The notes below the pieces were generated by a model that was given only the letters and a program-made list of their open reading frames with translations, was not told where the DNA came from and did not search any database. Made by a program: the position numbers and the translations under genes. From Embleya hyalina (GTDB lineage Bacteria > Actinomycetota > Actinomycetes > Streptomycetales > Streptomycetaceae), in contig NZ_BIFH01000027.1 in assembly GCF_003967355.1 (NCBI RefSeq), forward strand, positions 124,001 through 188,000: 64,000 nt of DNA, written 5' to 3'. Below, piece after piece: positions 57,981 to 64,000 of the stretch (position 1 is its first letter; every line of letters starts with the position of its first letter).

Positions 57981-58484
57981 GTGCTGCCTGCCGATAACCG
58001 GCTGAGGCGGCGCGAGGACTTCGCGATCGCGGTTCGCCGCGGGCGTCGAGCCGGCCGTCCGAGCCTGGTCGTCCACCTGCATCGCCAGGAGACGAGTGGA
58101 CTCGGCGCGCCCACGCACACCCCGGCGACCGCGCAGCCGTCCGAGCCGGACACCCTGCGCCAATCTGTGGCAGAGGACCCGCACGCGGAAGTGGAGCACG
58201 CTCCACCACCGCGTGCGGGTTTCGTCGTGAGCAAGGCCGTCGGCCCCGCTGTTGTCCGTAACGTCGTCAAGCGTCGGCTACGCCACCTCATACGCGATCG
58301 GATGGCCCTGCTCCCGGCAGGTAGCCTGGTCGTGGTACGGGCATTGCCACCCGCAGCCCAGGCGGACCATTCCGACCTGGCACGGGATCTGGACGCAGCG
58401 TTCGACCGGCTCCTGGGCCGGGCCGGGCGCCCCGTCGCGGTTCGAGCGGATGGGCCCGCGGCCAAGCCGGGAGCGACGGCGTGA
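57981..58484 (+). CDS. rnpA: Ribonuclease P protein component
   Basis: The GTG at 57981 ([20 protein letters not shown]) matches the family start. The 167-residue protein contains [21 protein letters not shown] and the RNR-type [16 protein letters not shown]. Between the first beta-strand and FVVSK it carries an insertion of about 35 residues ([20 protein letters not shown]...) not seen in typical RnpA. It binds RNase P RNA to process tRNA 5' ends. Confidence 0.94.
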   Translation: MLPADNRLRRREDFAIAVRRGRRAGRPSLVVHLHRQETSGLGAPTHTPATAQPSEPDTLRQSVAEDPHAEVEHAPPPRAGFVVSKAVGPAVVRNVVKRRLRHLIRDRMALLPAGSLVVVRALPPAAQADHSDLARDLDAAFDRLLGRAGRPVAVRADGPAAKPGATA

Positions 58485-58825
58485 AGTACCTGTTCATGGG
58501 GTTCATTCGGGTCTATCAGTGGACGATCAGCCCGATGCTGGGGCCGGTGTGTCGCTTCCACCCGTCGTGCTCGCATTATGGGTATGAGGCGATGTCCGTG
58601 CACGGTGCCGTCAAGGGCACCTACCTCACCGTGTGGCGCATCCTGCGCTGCAACCCCTGGAACTCTGGCGGTGTCGATCCTGTGCCGCCGCGCACACGCC
58701 GACCGTGGCGACTTCCCGAGCGGAAGTCGCGCTCGGAGTCGGAGCCGCAGGAGCGGCAGCAGACGTCCAGCACCGGCCGTACCGAGCCCGCGCCCGGTGC
58801 GAACACCACCGCCCGAGGAGCTTGA
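58481..58825 (+). CDS. yidD: Membrane protein insertion efficiency factor YidD
   Basis: A 114-residue protein overlapping rnpA by four bases (GTGA). The family core is evident: [31 protein letters not shown] and [17 protein letters not shown]. The two cysteines in the core are characteristic. The C-terminus is a Ser/Glu/Arg-rich tail of about 35 residues. It assists YidC-mediated insertion. Confidence 0.95.
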   Translation: MKYLFMGFIRVYQWTISPMLGPVCRFHPSCSHYGYEAMSVHGAVKGTYLTVWRILRCNPWNSGGVDPVPPRTRRPWRLPERKSRSESEPQERQQTSSTGRTEPAPGANTTARGA

Positions 58826-58827
58826 CC

Positions 58828-59994
58828 GTGGGGATTCTTAACCCCCTATATACCGCCGTCTCGTGGATCATCGTCCAATTCCACTCGTTGTTCAGCCCGA
58901 TCTTCGGCAAGAACAGCGGCTGGTCGTGGGGGCTGTCCATCGTCTGCCTCGTGGTCGTCATCCGGATCTGCCTGATCCCGCTCTTCGTGAAGCAGATCAA
59001 GGCGACCCGTGGACTCCAGGCGCTGCAGCCGCGGATCAAGGAGATCCAGAAGCGGTACAAGGACGACCGTGAGCGTCAGTCCCAGGAAATGATGAAGCTC
59101 TACAAGGAGACGGGCACCAACCCGCTCTCGAGCTGCCTTCCGATCCTGGTCCAGTCGCCGTTCTTCTTCGCCCTGTTCCACGTGCTCCAGCGGGTCTCGC
59201 AGAACAAGACGGTCGGCGTGATCGACCGCGACCTGGTGAACAGCGCCCAGCAGGCGCACATCTTCGGCGCGCCGATCGCCGCCAAGTTCACCGACTCGGC
59301 GGCCAAGATCGAAAGCCTCGGGGCCGACCTCACCACCGTGCGGATCGTCACGGTCGTGATGATCATCCTGATGTCGGCGTCGCAGTTCTTCACCCAGCGC
59401 CAGCTGATGACGAAGAACACCGACCCCGCTTCGCTCGTGGGCAACCCGTTCGCGAAGCAGCAGAAGCTGATGATGTACGCGTTCCCGATCATGTTCGCGG
59501 TCTTCGGCATCAACTTCCCCGTCGGTGTGCTCGTCTACTGGCTCACCACCAACGTGTGGACGATGGGCCAGCAGCTGTTCGTGATCAACCGCAACCCCAC
59601 TCCCGGCAGCCCGGCGTTCAAGGTGCGGCAGGAGAAGCTGGCGGAGAAGGCGCGCAAGCAGGGCAAGGTGCTGTTGCCCGACGGCAAGCTGATGGACCAG
59701 GCCGAGTACGACGCCCAGCAGGCCGAGATCAAGGCCCAGGCCGCCCGGCGCCAGCAGCCCACCCGACTGACCAAGTCGCAGCGCAAGGCTCGGGCCCGGG
59801 ACGAGGCGGAGGCGGCCGGTGCCGACGCCGAGGAGACCACCGACGCCGACACCGCGACGCGCAACGGCTCGGGTACACCCGCCAGGTCGAACGGCGCGGT
59901 CAAGGGCTCGACCGCGCGGACGCCGCACTCCGGTGCGCGCAACGCCGGCCCGCGCAGGCAGCCTCAGGGCCGGAAGCACCCGAGGAAGAAGTGA
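58828..59994 (+). CDS. yidC: Membrane protein insertase YidC/OxaA
   Basis: The start is GTG 58828 after GAGGAG. The 388-residue actinobacterial YidC has five membrane helices in the core ([76 protein letters not shown]), with the conserved arginine in the second. A long charged cytosolic tail (about residues 290-388) ends in basic residues, likely for ribosome contact. Confidence 0.96.
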   Translation: MGILNPLYTAVSWIIVQFHSLFSPIFGKNSGWSWGLSIVCLVVVIRICLIPLFVKQIKATRGLQALQPRIKEIQKRYKDDRERQSQEMMKLYKETGTNPLSSCLPILVQSPFFFALFHVLQRVSQNKTVGVIDRDLVNSAQQAHIFGAPIAAKFTDSAAKIESLGADLTTVRIVTVVMIILMSASQFFTQRQLMTKNTDPASLVGNPFAKQQKLMMYAFPIMFAVFGINFPVGVLVYWLTTNVWTMGQQLFVINRNPTPGSPAFKVRQEKLAEKARKQGKVLLPDGKLMDQAEYDAQQAEIKAQAARRQQPTRLTKSQRKARARDEAEAAGADAEETTDADTATRNGSGTPARSNGAVKGSTARTPHSGARNAGPRRQPQGRKHPRKK

Positions 59995-60062
59995 CCGCCC
60001 TCGACGGGCCGGCCGCCGCCCACCCCCACGACTCGCTCACTCGTCCACAAAGGAGTTCCCCT

Positions 60063-60614
60063 GTGACGGAAGGCACGACCCCCGCCGTCGACTCACCCGC
60101 CGCGTCGCGTCGGATCACGCTCACCGCGGAGGAGATCAGCCGTCTGGAACAGGAGGGTGAGATCGCCGCGGACTACCTGGAGGCCCTGCTCGACATCGCC
60201 GACCTCGACGGCGACATCGACATGGACGTCGAGGGCGGGCGCGCGTCGGTCTCGGTGATCGCGGGCGAGGAGAGCGAATCCTCCGGCGCCGACCTCAAGC
60301 GTCTCGTCGGTCGTGACGGTGAGGTCCTGGAGGCCCTTCAGGAGCTGACCCGACTCGCGGTGCACCGGGAGACCGGCGAGCGCAGCCGGCTGATGCTCGA
60401 CGTGGACGGGTTCCGTGCCGCCAAGCGGGCGAACCTGGCACGGATCGCCGGTGAAGCGGTGGAACGGGTCAAGGCCGCGGGTACCTCGCTCAAGCTCGAA
60501 CCGATGACCCCGTTCGAGCGCAAGGTCGTGCACGACACCGTCGCGGAGGCCGGACTGCGCAGCGAGTCGGAGGGCGAGGAGCCCAATCGCTGCGTCGTCG
60601 TCCTGCCCGCCTGA
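60063..60614 (+). CDS. jag: Jag/KhpB family R3H RNA-binding protein
   Basis: The start is GTG 60063 behind AAAGGAG. The 183-residue protein has a KH-like region ([27 protein letters not shown]) and a C-terminal R3H domain ([22 protein letters not shown]). It binds single-stranded RNA; in Gram-positives KhpB affects division and cell-wall genes. Its position after yidC is standard. Confidence 0.92.
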   Translation: MTEGTTPAVDSPAASRRITLTAEEISRLEQEGEIAADYLEALLDIADLDGDIDMDVEGGRASVSVIAGEESESSGADLKRLVGRDGEVLEALQELTRLAVHRETGERSRLMLDVDGFRAAKRANLARIAGEAVERVKAAGTSLKLEPMTPFERKVVHDTVAEAGLRSESEGEEPNRCVVVLPA

Positions 60615-60646
60615 TCGGATCCACGGATCCGTTTCCGCCAACCGTC

Positions 60647-60683
60647 GCGCCGGCCCCACCTGCACCACAGGTGGGGCCGGCGC
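60647..60683 (+). terminator. Terminator after jag
   Basis: The 16-base arms 60647-60662 and 60668-60683 pair perfectly with a five-base loop, just before rsmG. Confidence 0.85.
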
Positions 60684-60693
60684 CGTTCTTGGG

Positions 60694-61449
60694 ATGATGT
60701 TCCACGTGAAACGTCAGGACGACACGACCCCCGACCCGCCGGCGGACGAACGCGCGCCCGAGGCTCCGGAAGCGGCAGCGCGGCTCTTCGGGGCCAACCT
60801 CGACCGCGCGATCCGCTACGCCGACATGCTGGCCGGCCCCGGCGTACGCCGCGGCATGGTCGGGCCGCGTGAGGTCGGCCGGCTCTGGGAGCGGCACCTG
60901 CTCAACTGCGGGGTGGTCGCCGAATTGATCGCGGAGAACGCGATCGTGCACGACGTCGGTTCGGGCGGTGGCCTGCCCGGAATTCCGCTCGCCCTGGTGC
61001 GTCCGGACCTGCGGATCACCCTCGTCGAGCCGCTGCTGCGGCGCACCACGTTCCTCGACGAGGTGGTCGACGAGCTGGGCCTGGACAACGTACGGGTGCT
61101 GCGGGGTCGCGCCGAGGAGGTGCGCGGGCGTACCTGGGCCGACGTGGTCACCGCGCGCGCGGTGGCGCCGTTGGCCAAGCTCGCCGGATGGGGGCTGCCG
61201 CTGCTCGCCTCCGGCGGCGAGATGTTGGCGCTCAAGGGCGACTCGGCCGCCGACGAACTGCTGGAGTCGGAGGCGGATCTGCGCAAGCTCGGCGCGGTGT
61301 CGTGGGCGGTCGCGCACGCGGGTGCCGGGATCGTGGATCCGCTGACCACCGTCGTCCGGGTACGGATCGGCACCGTCGCGCCCAAGGAGTCGAAAGCGGC
61401 CAAGGCGCGCCGAACCGCCAAGCCGGCCCGGCGACGCCCCGCCAGGTAG
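60694..61449 (+). CDS. rsmG: 16S rRNA m7G methyltransferase RsmG
   Basis: A 251-residue enzyme: [18 protein letters not shown] is the S-adenosylmethionine loop, and [16 protein letters not shown] and [13 protein letters not shown] follow. It methylates G527 of 16S rRNA (E. coli numbering). ATG 60694 and 60697 are adjacent starts. A parS variant GTTCCACGTGAAAC (60699-60712) is embedded in codons 2-7, so the first residues FHVKR are constrained. Confidence 0.94.
   Translation: MMFHVKRQDDTTPDPPADERAPEAPEAAARLFGANLDRAIRYADMLAGPGVRRGMVGPREVGRLWERHLLNCGVVAELIAENAIVHDVGSGGGLPGIPLALVRPDLRITLVEPLLRRTTFLDEVVDELGLDNVRVLRGRAEEVRGRTWADVVTARAVAPLAKLAGWGLPLLASGGEMLALKGDSAADELLESEADLRKLGAVSWAVAHAGAGIVDPLTTVVRVRIGTVAPKESKAAKARRTAKPARRRPAR
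60699..60712. other. parS: parS variant at the rsmG start
   Basis: GTTCCACGTGAAAC differs from the consensus at one base (C for T) and lies inside the first codons of rsmG. Confidence 0.8.
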
Positions 61450-61547
61450 GCGAACTCGCCCACGGGTTGGGCCGGACGGCTGAAACGCCGTTCCTGCCCG
61501 CTCGGGGTGTGTCGTGAACGCCGTCCCCCGACCGCACCCGGGATCGT

Positions 61548-61561
61548 GTTTCACGTGAAAC
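61548..61561. other. parS: parS site upstream of parA
   Basis: Perfect GTTTCACGTGAAAC between rsmG and the parA start. Confidence 0.93.
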
Positions 61562-61605
61562 GTCTTCCGTGGAAACGCTTCTACTCACCTGAGGCGCGCC
61601 GGAAC

Positions 61606-62655
61606 GTGACACCCTCTGAGGGTGCCGCCGCAGTGCGTGGTCATTCCGTCGGCCCGAGTTCCCATGTCGCCGCGGCAGGAGAGGAGAGTGGACCGTTGCC
61701 GTCCGAGTATCCGACAGCCTCGATGCCGGCGCCCCGTGTGGGTGCCGCCGTCGACGTTTCACGTGAAACAGAGGCGCCCGGTATCGAAGACACCCCGATC
61801 GCCCGAGCGGCCAGACAGGCCGTGGAGACGATGGGGCGCGCTTCGGAGGGATTGCCCCGCCCCGAGCGCACCCGCGTCATGGTGGTCGCGAACCAGAAGG
61901 GCGGCGTCGGCAAGACCACGTCGACCGTGAACCTCGCGGCCGCGCTGGCGATGCACGGCGCGCGTGTGCTGGTGATAGACCTCGACCCCCAGGGCAACGC
62001 CTCCACCGCGCTCGGGGTGGACCATCACGCCGGCACGCCGTCGATCTACGAGGTGCTGGTCGAGGGCCGCGACCTGGCCGAGGTCGTGCAGCCGGTGCGC
62101 GACGTCGAGGGACTGTTCTGTGCCCCGGCCACGATCGACCTCGCCGGGGCCGAGATCGAACTCGTCTCGCTGGTCGCCCGGGAGAGTCGGCTGCAACGTG
62201 CGATCGCCGCCTACGAGCAGCCGCTGGACTACATCCTGATCGACTGCCCGCCCTCGCTCGGTCTGTTGACGGTGAACGCGCTCGTCGCGGGCGCCGAGGT
62301 GGTCATCCCGATCCAGTGCGAGTACTACGCGCTGGAGGGGCTGGGCCAGTTGTTGCGCAACGTGGAACTGGTCCGCGCACACCTGAACCCGAACCTCGGC
62401 GTCTCGACGATTTTGCTGACGATGTACGACGCCCGGACCCGGTTGGCCTCGCAGGTGGCGCAGGAGGTGCGCGACCACTTCCCGGACGAGGTGTTGCCCA
62501 CCGCGATCCCGCGTTCGGTCCGCATCTCCGAGGCGCCCAGCTACGGGCAGACCGTGATGACCTACGACCCGGGGTCCACCGGGGCGTTGTCGTATCTTGA
62601 AGCGGCTCGGGAGATGGCGCTGCGCGGTGTGGCGAAGGCGAAGGAGGAAGTATGA
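61606..62655 (+). CDS. parA: Chromosome partitioning ATPase ParA
   Basis: A Walker-type ATPase with deviant Walker A KGGVGKTT, VIDLDPQGNASTALG and the DCPPSLGLLTVNAL motif. It directs origin segregation with ParB in hyphae. The start is uncertain: GTG 61606 gives 349 residues; TTG 61696, after GGAGAG at good spacing, is an alternative. A perfect parS is encoded within residues DVSRET (61756-61769). Its stop overlaps the parB ATG. Confidence 0.95.
   Translation: MTPSEGAAAVRGHSVGPSSHVAAAGEESGPLPSEYPTASMPAPRVGAAVDVSRETEAPGIEDTPIARAARQAVETMGRASEGLPRPERTRVMVVANQKGGVGKTTSTVNLAAALAMHGARVLVIDLDPQGNASTALGVDHHAGTPSIYEVLVEGRDLAEVVQPVRDVEGLFCAPATIDLAGAEIELVSLVARESRLQRAIAAYEQPLDYILIDCPPSLGLLTVNALVAGAEVVIPIQCEYYALEGLGQLLRNVELVRAHLNPNLGVSTILLTMYDARTRLASQVAQEVRDHFPDEVLPTAIPRSVRISEAPSYGQTVMTYDPGSTGALSYLEAAREMALRGVAKAKEEV
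61756..61769. other. parS: parS site within parA coding sequence
   Basis: Perfect GTTTCACGTGAAAC encoding part of Val-Ser-Arg-Glu-Thr. Confidence 0.93.
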
Positions 62656-63830
62656 GCGGACAACGCAGGGGATTGGGCAAGGGGCTCGAATCGCTCATCC
62701 CGGCCCGGCCGTTGAAGCCGTCCTCCTCCGCCGCGGCGACCTTGCGGAAGATGGCGGAGATAGCGACGGACGAGTCGGCCCTGTCGCCGACGTCGGTGCC
62801 GTTGCAGGATGCGCCGAAGACCGAGCCGGCTCCGCCGGCGGCGCTGTACGCCGAACTGCTCGTCGATCTGATCGAGCCGAATCCGCGGCAGCCGCGCGAG
62901 GTGTTCGACGAGGACGCGCTGGCCGAACTGGTGCAGTCGATCCGGGAGGTGGGCGTCCTCCAGCCGGTCGTGGTGCGTTCGACCAACGAGGGCAGCTACG
63001 AACTGGTGATGGGCGAGCGTCGGTTGCGGGCCTCCCGCATCGCCGGGTTGACCCGCATCCCGGCGATCGTGCGGGTGACCAACGACGACAAGCTGCTGCT
63101 CGACGCGCTCCTGGAGAACCTGCACCGCGCCGAGCTGAACCCGCTCGAAGAGGCGTTGGCCTACCAGCAGTTGCTGGAGGAGTTCCAGTGCAAGCAGGAG
63201 GAGCTCGCGGATCGTATCGGTCGCTCGCGTCCGCATCTGAGCAACACGATGCGGTTGTTGCGGCTGCCGATGGAGGTGCGCACGAGGGTCGCGGCGGGCA
63301 CGTTGCTCGCCGGGCACGCGCGTGCGTTGCTCGCCCTGCTGGATCGGCCCGACGAGCTGATCAAGCTGTCGAAGCGGATCATCGCCGAGGGCATGACGGT
63401 GCGTACGGTCGAAGAGATCGCGCGCACGATCAACAACCAGGAGCCGGTGGCGAAGCCGAAGCCGCAGAAGCCGCGTCCGGGTGCGATCGTGGCACCCGCG
63501 CTGAACCATCTCGCGGATCGGCTGAAGGACCGGTTCGAGACCGAGGTGAAGGTGGTGCTCGGTCCGAAGAAGGGCAAGATCGTCGTCGAGTTCGCCTCGG
63601 TCGAGGACCTGGAGCGCATTCTCGCCTCGATGGCGCCCGGCGAGGGCGATCAGTTCGCCAAGCAGCTCGCCGAGCGGGAGGTGCCGGGCCAGGCCGGGCG
63701 GGCTCGCGGCGCGGCGGCGTCCGGTGTCACGGCGTCGGCGGAGGAGGCGGGAGTCGAGGCGGGAGTCGAGGCGACGTCGACCACCGCGAACGACGCGGAC
63801 GACGCGGAGACTTCGGTGCTCGTTCCGTAG
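62652..63830 (+). CDS. parB: Chromosome partitioning protein ParB
   Basis: A 392-residue protein: N-terminal GLGKGLESLIP, CTPase/ParB-N domain with ELLVDLIEPNPRQPRE and GERRLRASRIAGL, ALLENLHRAELNPLEEA, helix-turn-helix EELADRIGRSRPHLSNTMRLL that reads parS, and a C-terminal dimerisation domain (VVLGPKKGKIVVEFASVEDLERIL) followed by an Ala/Glu-rich tail. It starts ATG 62652, overlapping parA. Confidence 0.97.
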   Translation: MSGQRRGLGKGLESLIPARPLKPSSSAAATLRKMAEIATDESALSPTSVPLQDAPKTEPAPPAALYAELLVDLIEPNPRQPREVFDEDALAELVQSIREVGVLQPVVVRSTNEGSYELVMGERRLRASRIAGLTRIPAIVRVTNDDKLLLDALLENLHRAELNPLEEALAYQQLLEEFQCKQEELADRIGRSRPHLSNTMRLLRLPMEVRTRVAAGTLLAGHARALLALLDRPDELIKLSKRIIAEGMTVRTVEEIARTINNQEPVAKPKPQKPRPGAIVAPALNHLADRLKDRFETEVKVVLGPKKGKIVVEFASVEDLERILASMAPGEGDQFAKQLAEREVPGQAGRARGAAASGVTASAEEAGVEAGVEATSTTANDADDAETSVLVP

Positions 63831-63873
63831 GCGGCGTCGCCATGGACCCGTAGCGGGTCGGCAAAGAAACGTG

Positions 63874-63910
63874 GGAAGGGGCCCGCGGTCGTTGACCGCG
63901 GGCCCCTTCC
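63874..63910 (+). terminator. Terminator after parB
   Basis: The 17-base arms 63874-63890 and 63894-63910 pair perfectly around GTT; TTGCTTGTGTTT follows. Confidence 0.9.
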
Positions 63911-63918
63911 TTGCTTGT

Positions 63919-63932
63919 GTTTCACGTGAAAC
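63919..63932. other. parS: parS site downstream of parB (1)
   Basis: Perfect GTTTCACGTGAAAC directly after the parB terminator. The rest of 63831-64000 holds only the terminator and two parS sites. Confidence 0.93.
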
Positions 63933-63963
63933 GCGCCGCCGCCGGAGATCGCGGCATGCCGAT

Positions 63964-63977
63964 GTTTCACGTGAAAC
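63964..63977. other. parS: parS site downstream of parB (2)
   Basis: Perfect GTTTCACGTGAAAC 45 bases after the previous copy. Confidence 0.93.
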
Positions 63978-64000
63978 CTGTCCTCACCCCTGGAGGGACG

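Overview
This window is a high-GC actinobacterial chromosome segment that contains the replication origin. The layout dnaN-oriC-dnaA, flanked by rpmH-rnpA-yidD-yidC-jag-rsmG-parA-parB on one side and gnd-recF-dciA-gyrB-gyrA-DUF3566 on the other, is that of Streptomycetales. The small DLW-39 protein, DUF5324, CrgA, class E sortases, the SCO3933-family regulator and parS sites of sequence GTTTCACGTGAAAC point the same way. The genus cannot be fixed from the sequence alone.

Layout. 1-8,920 is mostly minus strand: moeA (cut by the window edge), a mobA-DUF6457 fusion, a SpoU methyltransferase, an HTTM/DUF5819 membrane pair, an acyl-CoA ligase, a divergent thioesterase, a rhodanese and a J-domain protein. 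A TetR regulator, a DUF2252 protein and tRNA-Leu(CAG) follow. 12,019-20,386 is the growth and cell-wall signalling operon fhaA-fhaB-pstP-rodA-pbpA-pknB. 20,489-25,847 holds an MmyB-type regulator divergent from an NAD(P)H oxidoreductase, DLW-39, a parS site in a long palindrome, tRNA-Ala(TGC), DUF5324, a cyclophilin, a rhomboid protease and crgA. 25,963-30,623 has a DUF881 protein, three class E sortases, a small membrane protein and a pabA-type glutamine amidotransferase. Two uncharacterised but apparently native genes follow (30,834 and 32,224).

33,217-44,680 is an integrated pSAM2-like actinomycete integrative and conjugative element (AICE) of about 11.4 kb in tRNA-Ile(GAT). It carries integrase, excisionase-like protein, RepSA-type initiator, FtsK-like transfer protein, DUF2637 membrane protein, an SCO3933-family regulator, two GntR regulators, an XRE regulator and a leftward operon of small unknown genes. 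It is bounded by identical 50-bp att copies. Left of the left att copy lies a frameshifted 3' end of a second, related integrase with its own terminator, the remnant of an older element at the same site.

From 44,760 to the end the genes serve DNA topology (gyrA, gyrB), replication start (dnaA, dnaN, oriC, dciA), recombination (recF), RNase P and ribosome (rnpA, rpmH), membrane insertion (yidC, yidD, jag) and segregation (parA, parB, with five parS-type sites in this part). Points worth a second look: the tandem AICE remnant, a 29-bp repeat shared by remnant and element, a structured 720-bp non-coding region in the element, a DnaA-box cluster beside crgA about 30 kb from oriC, parS sites inside coding sequence, and a sortase gene whose ribosome binding site faces an ATA codon.
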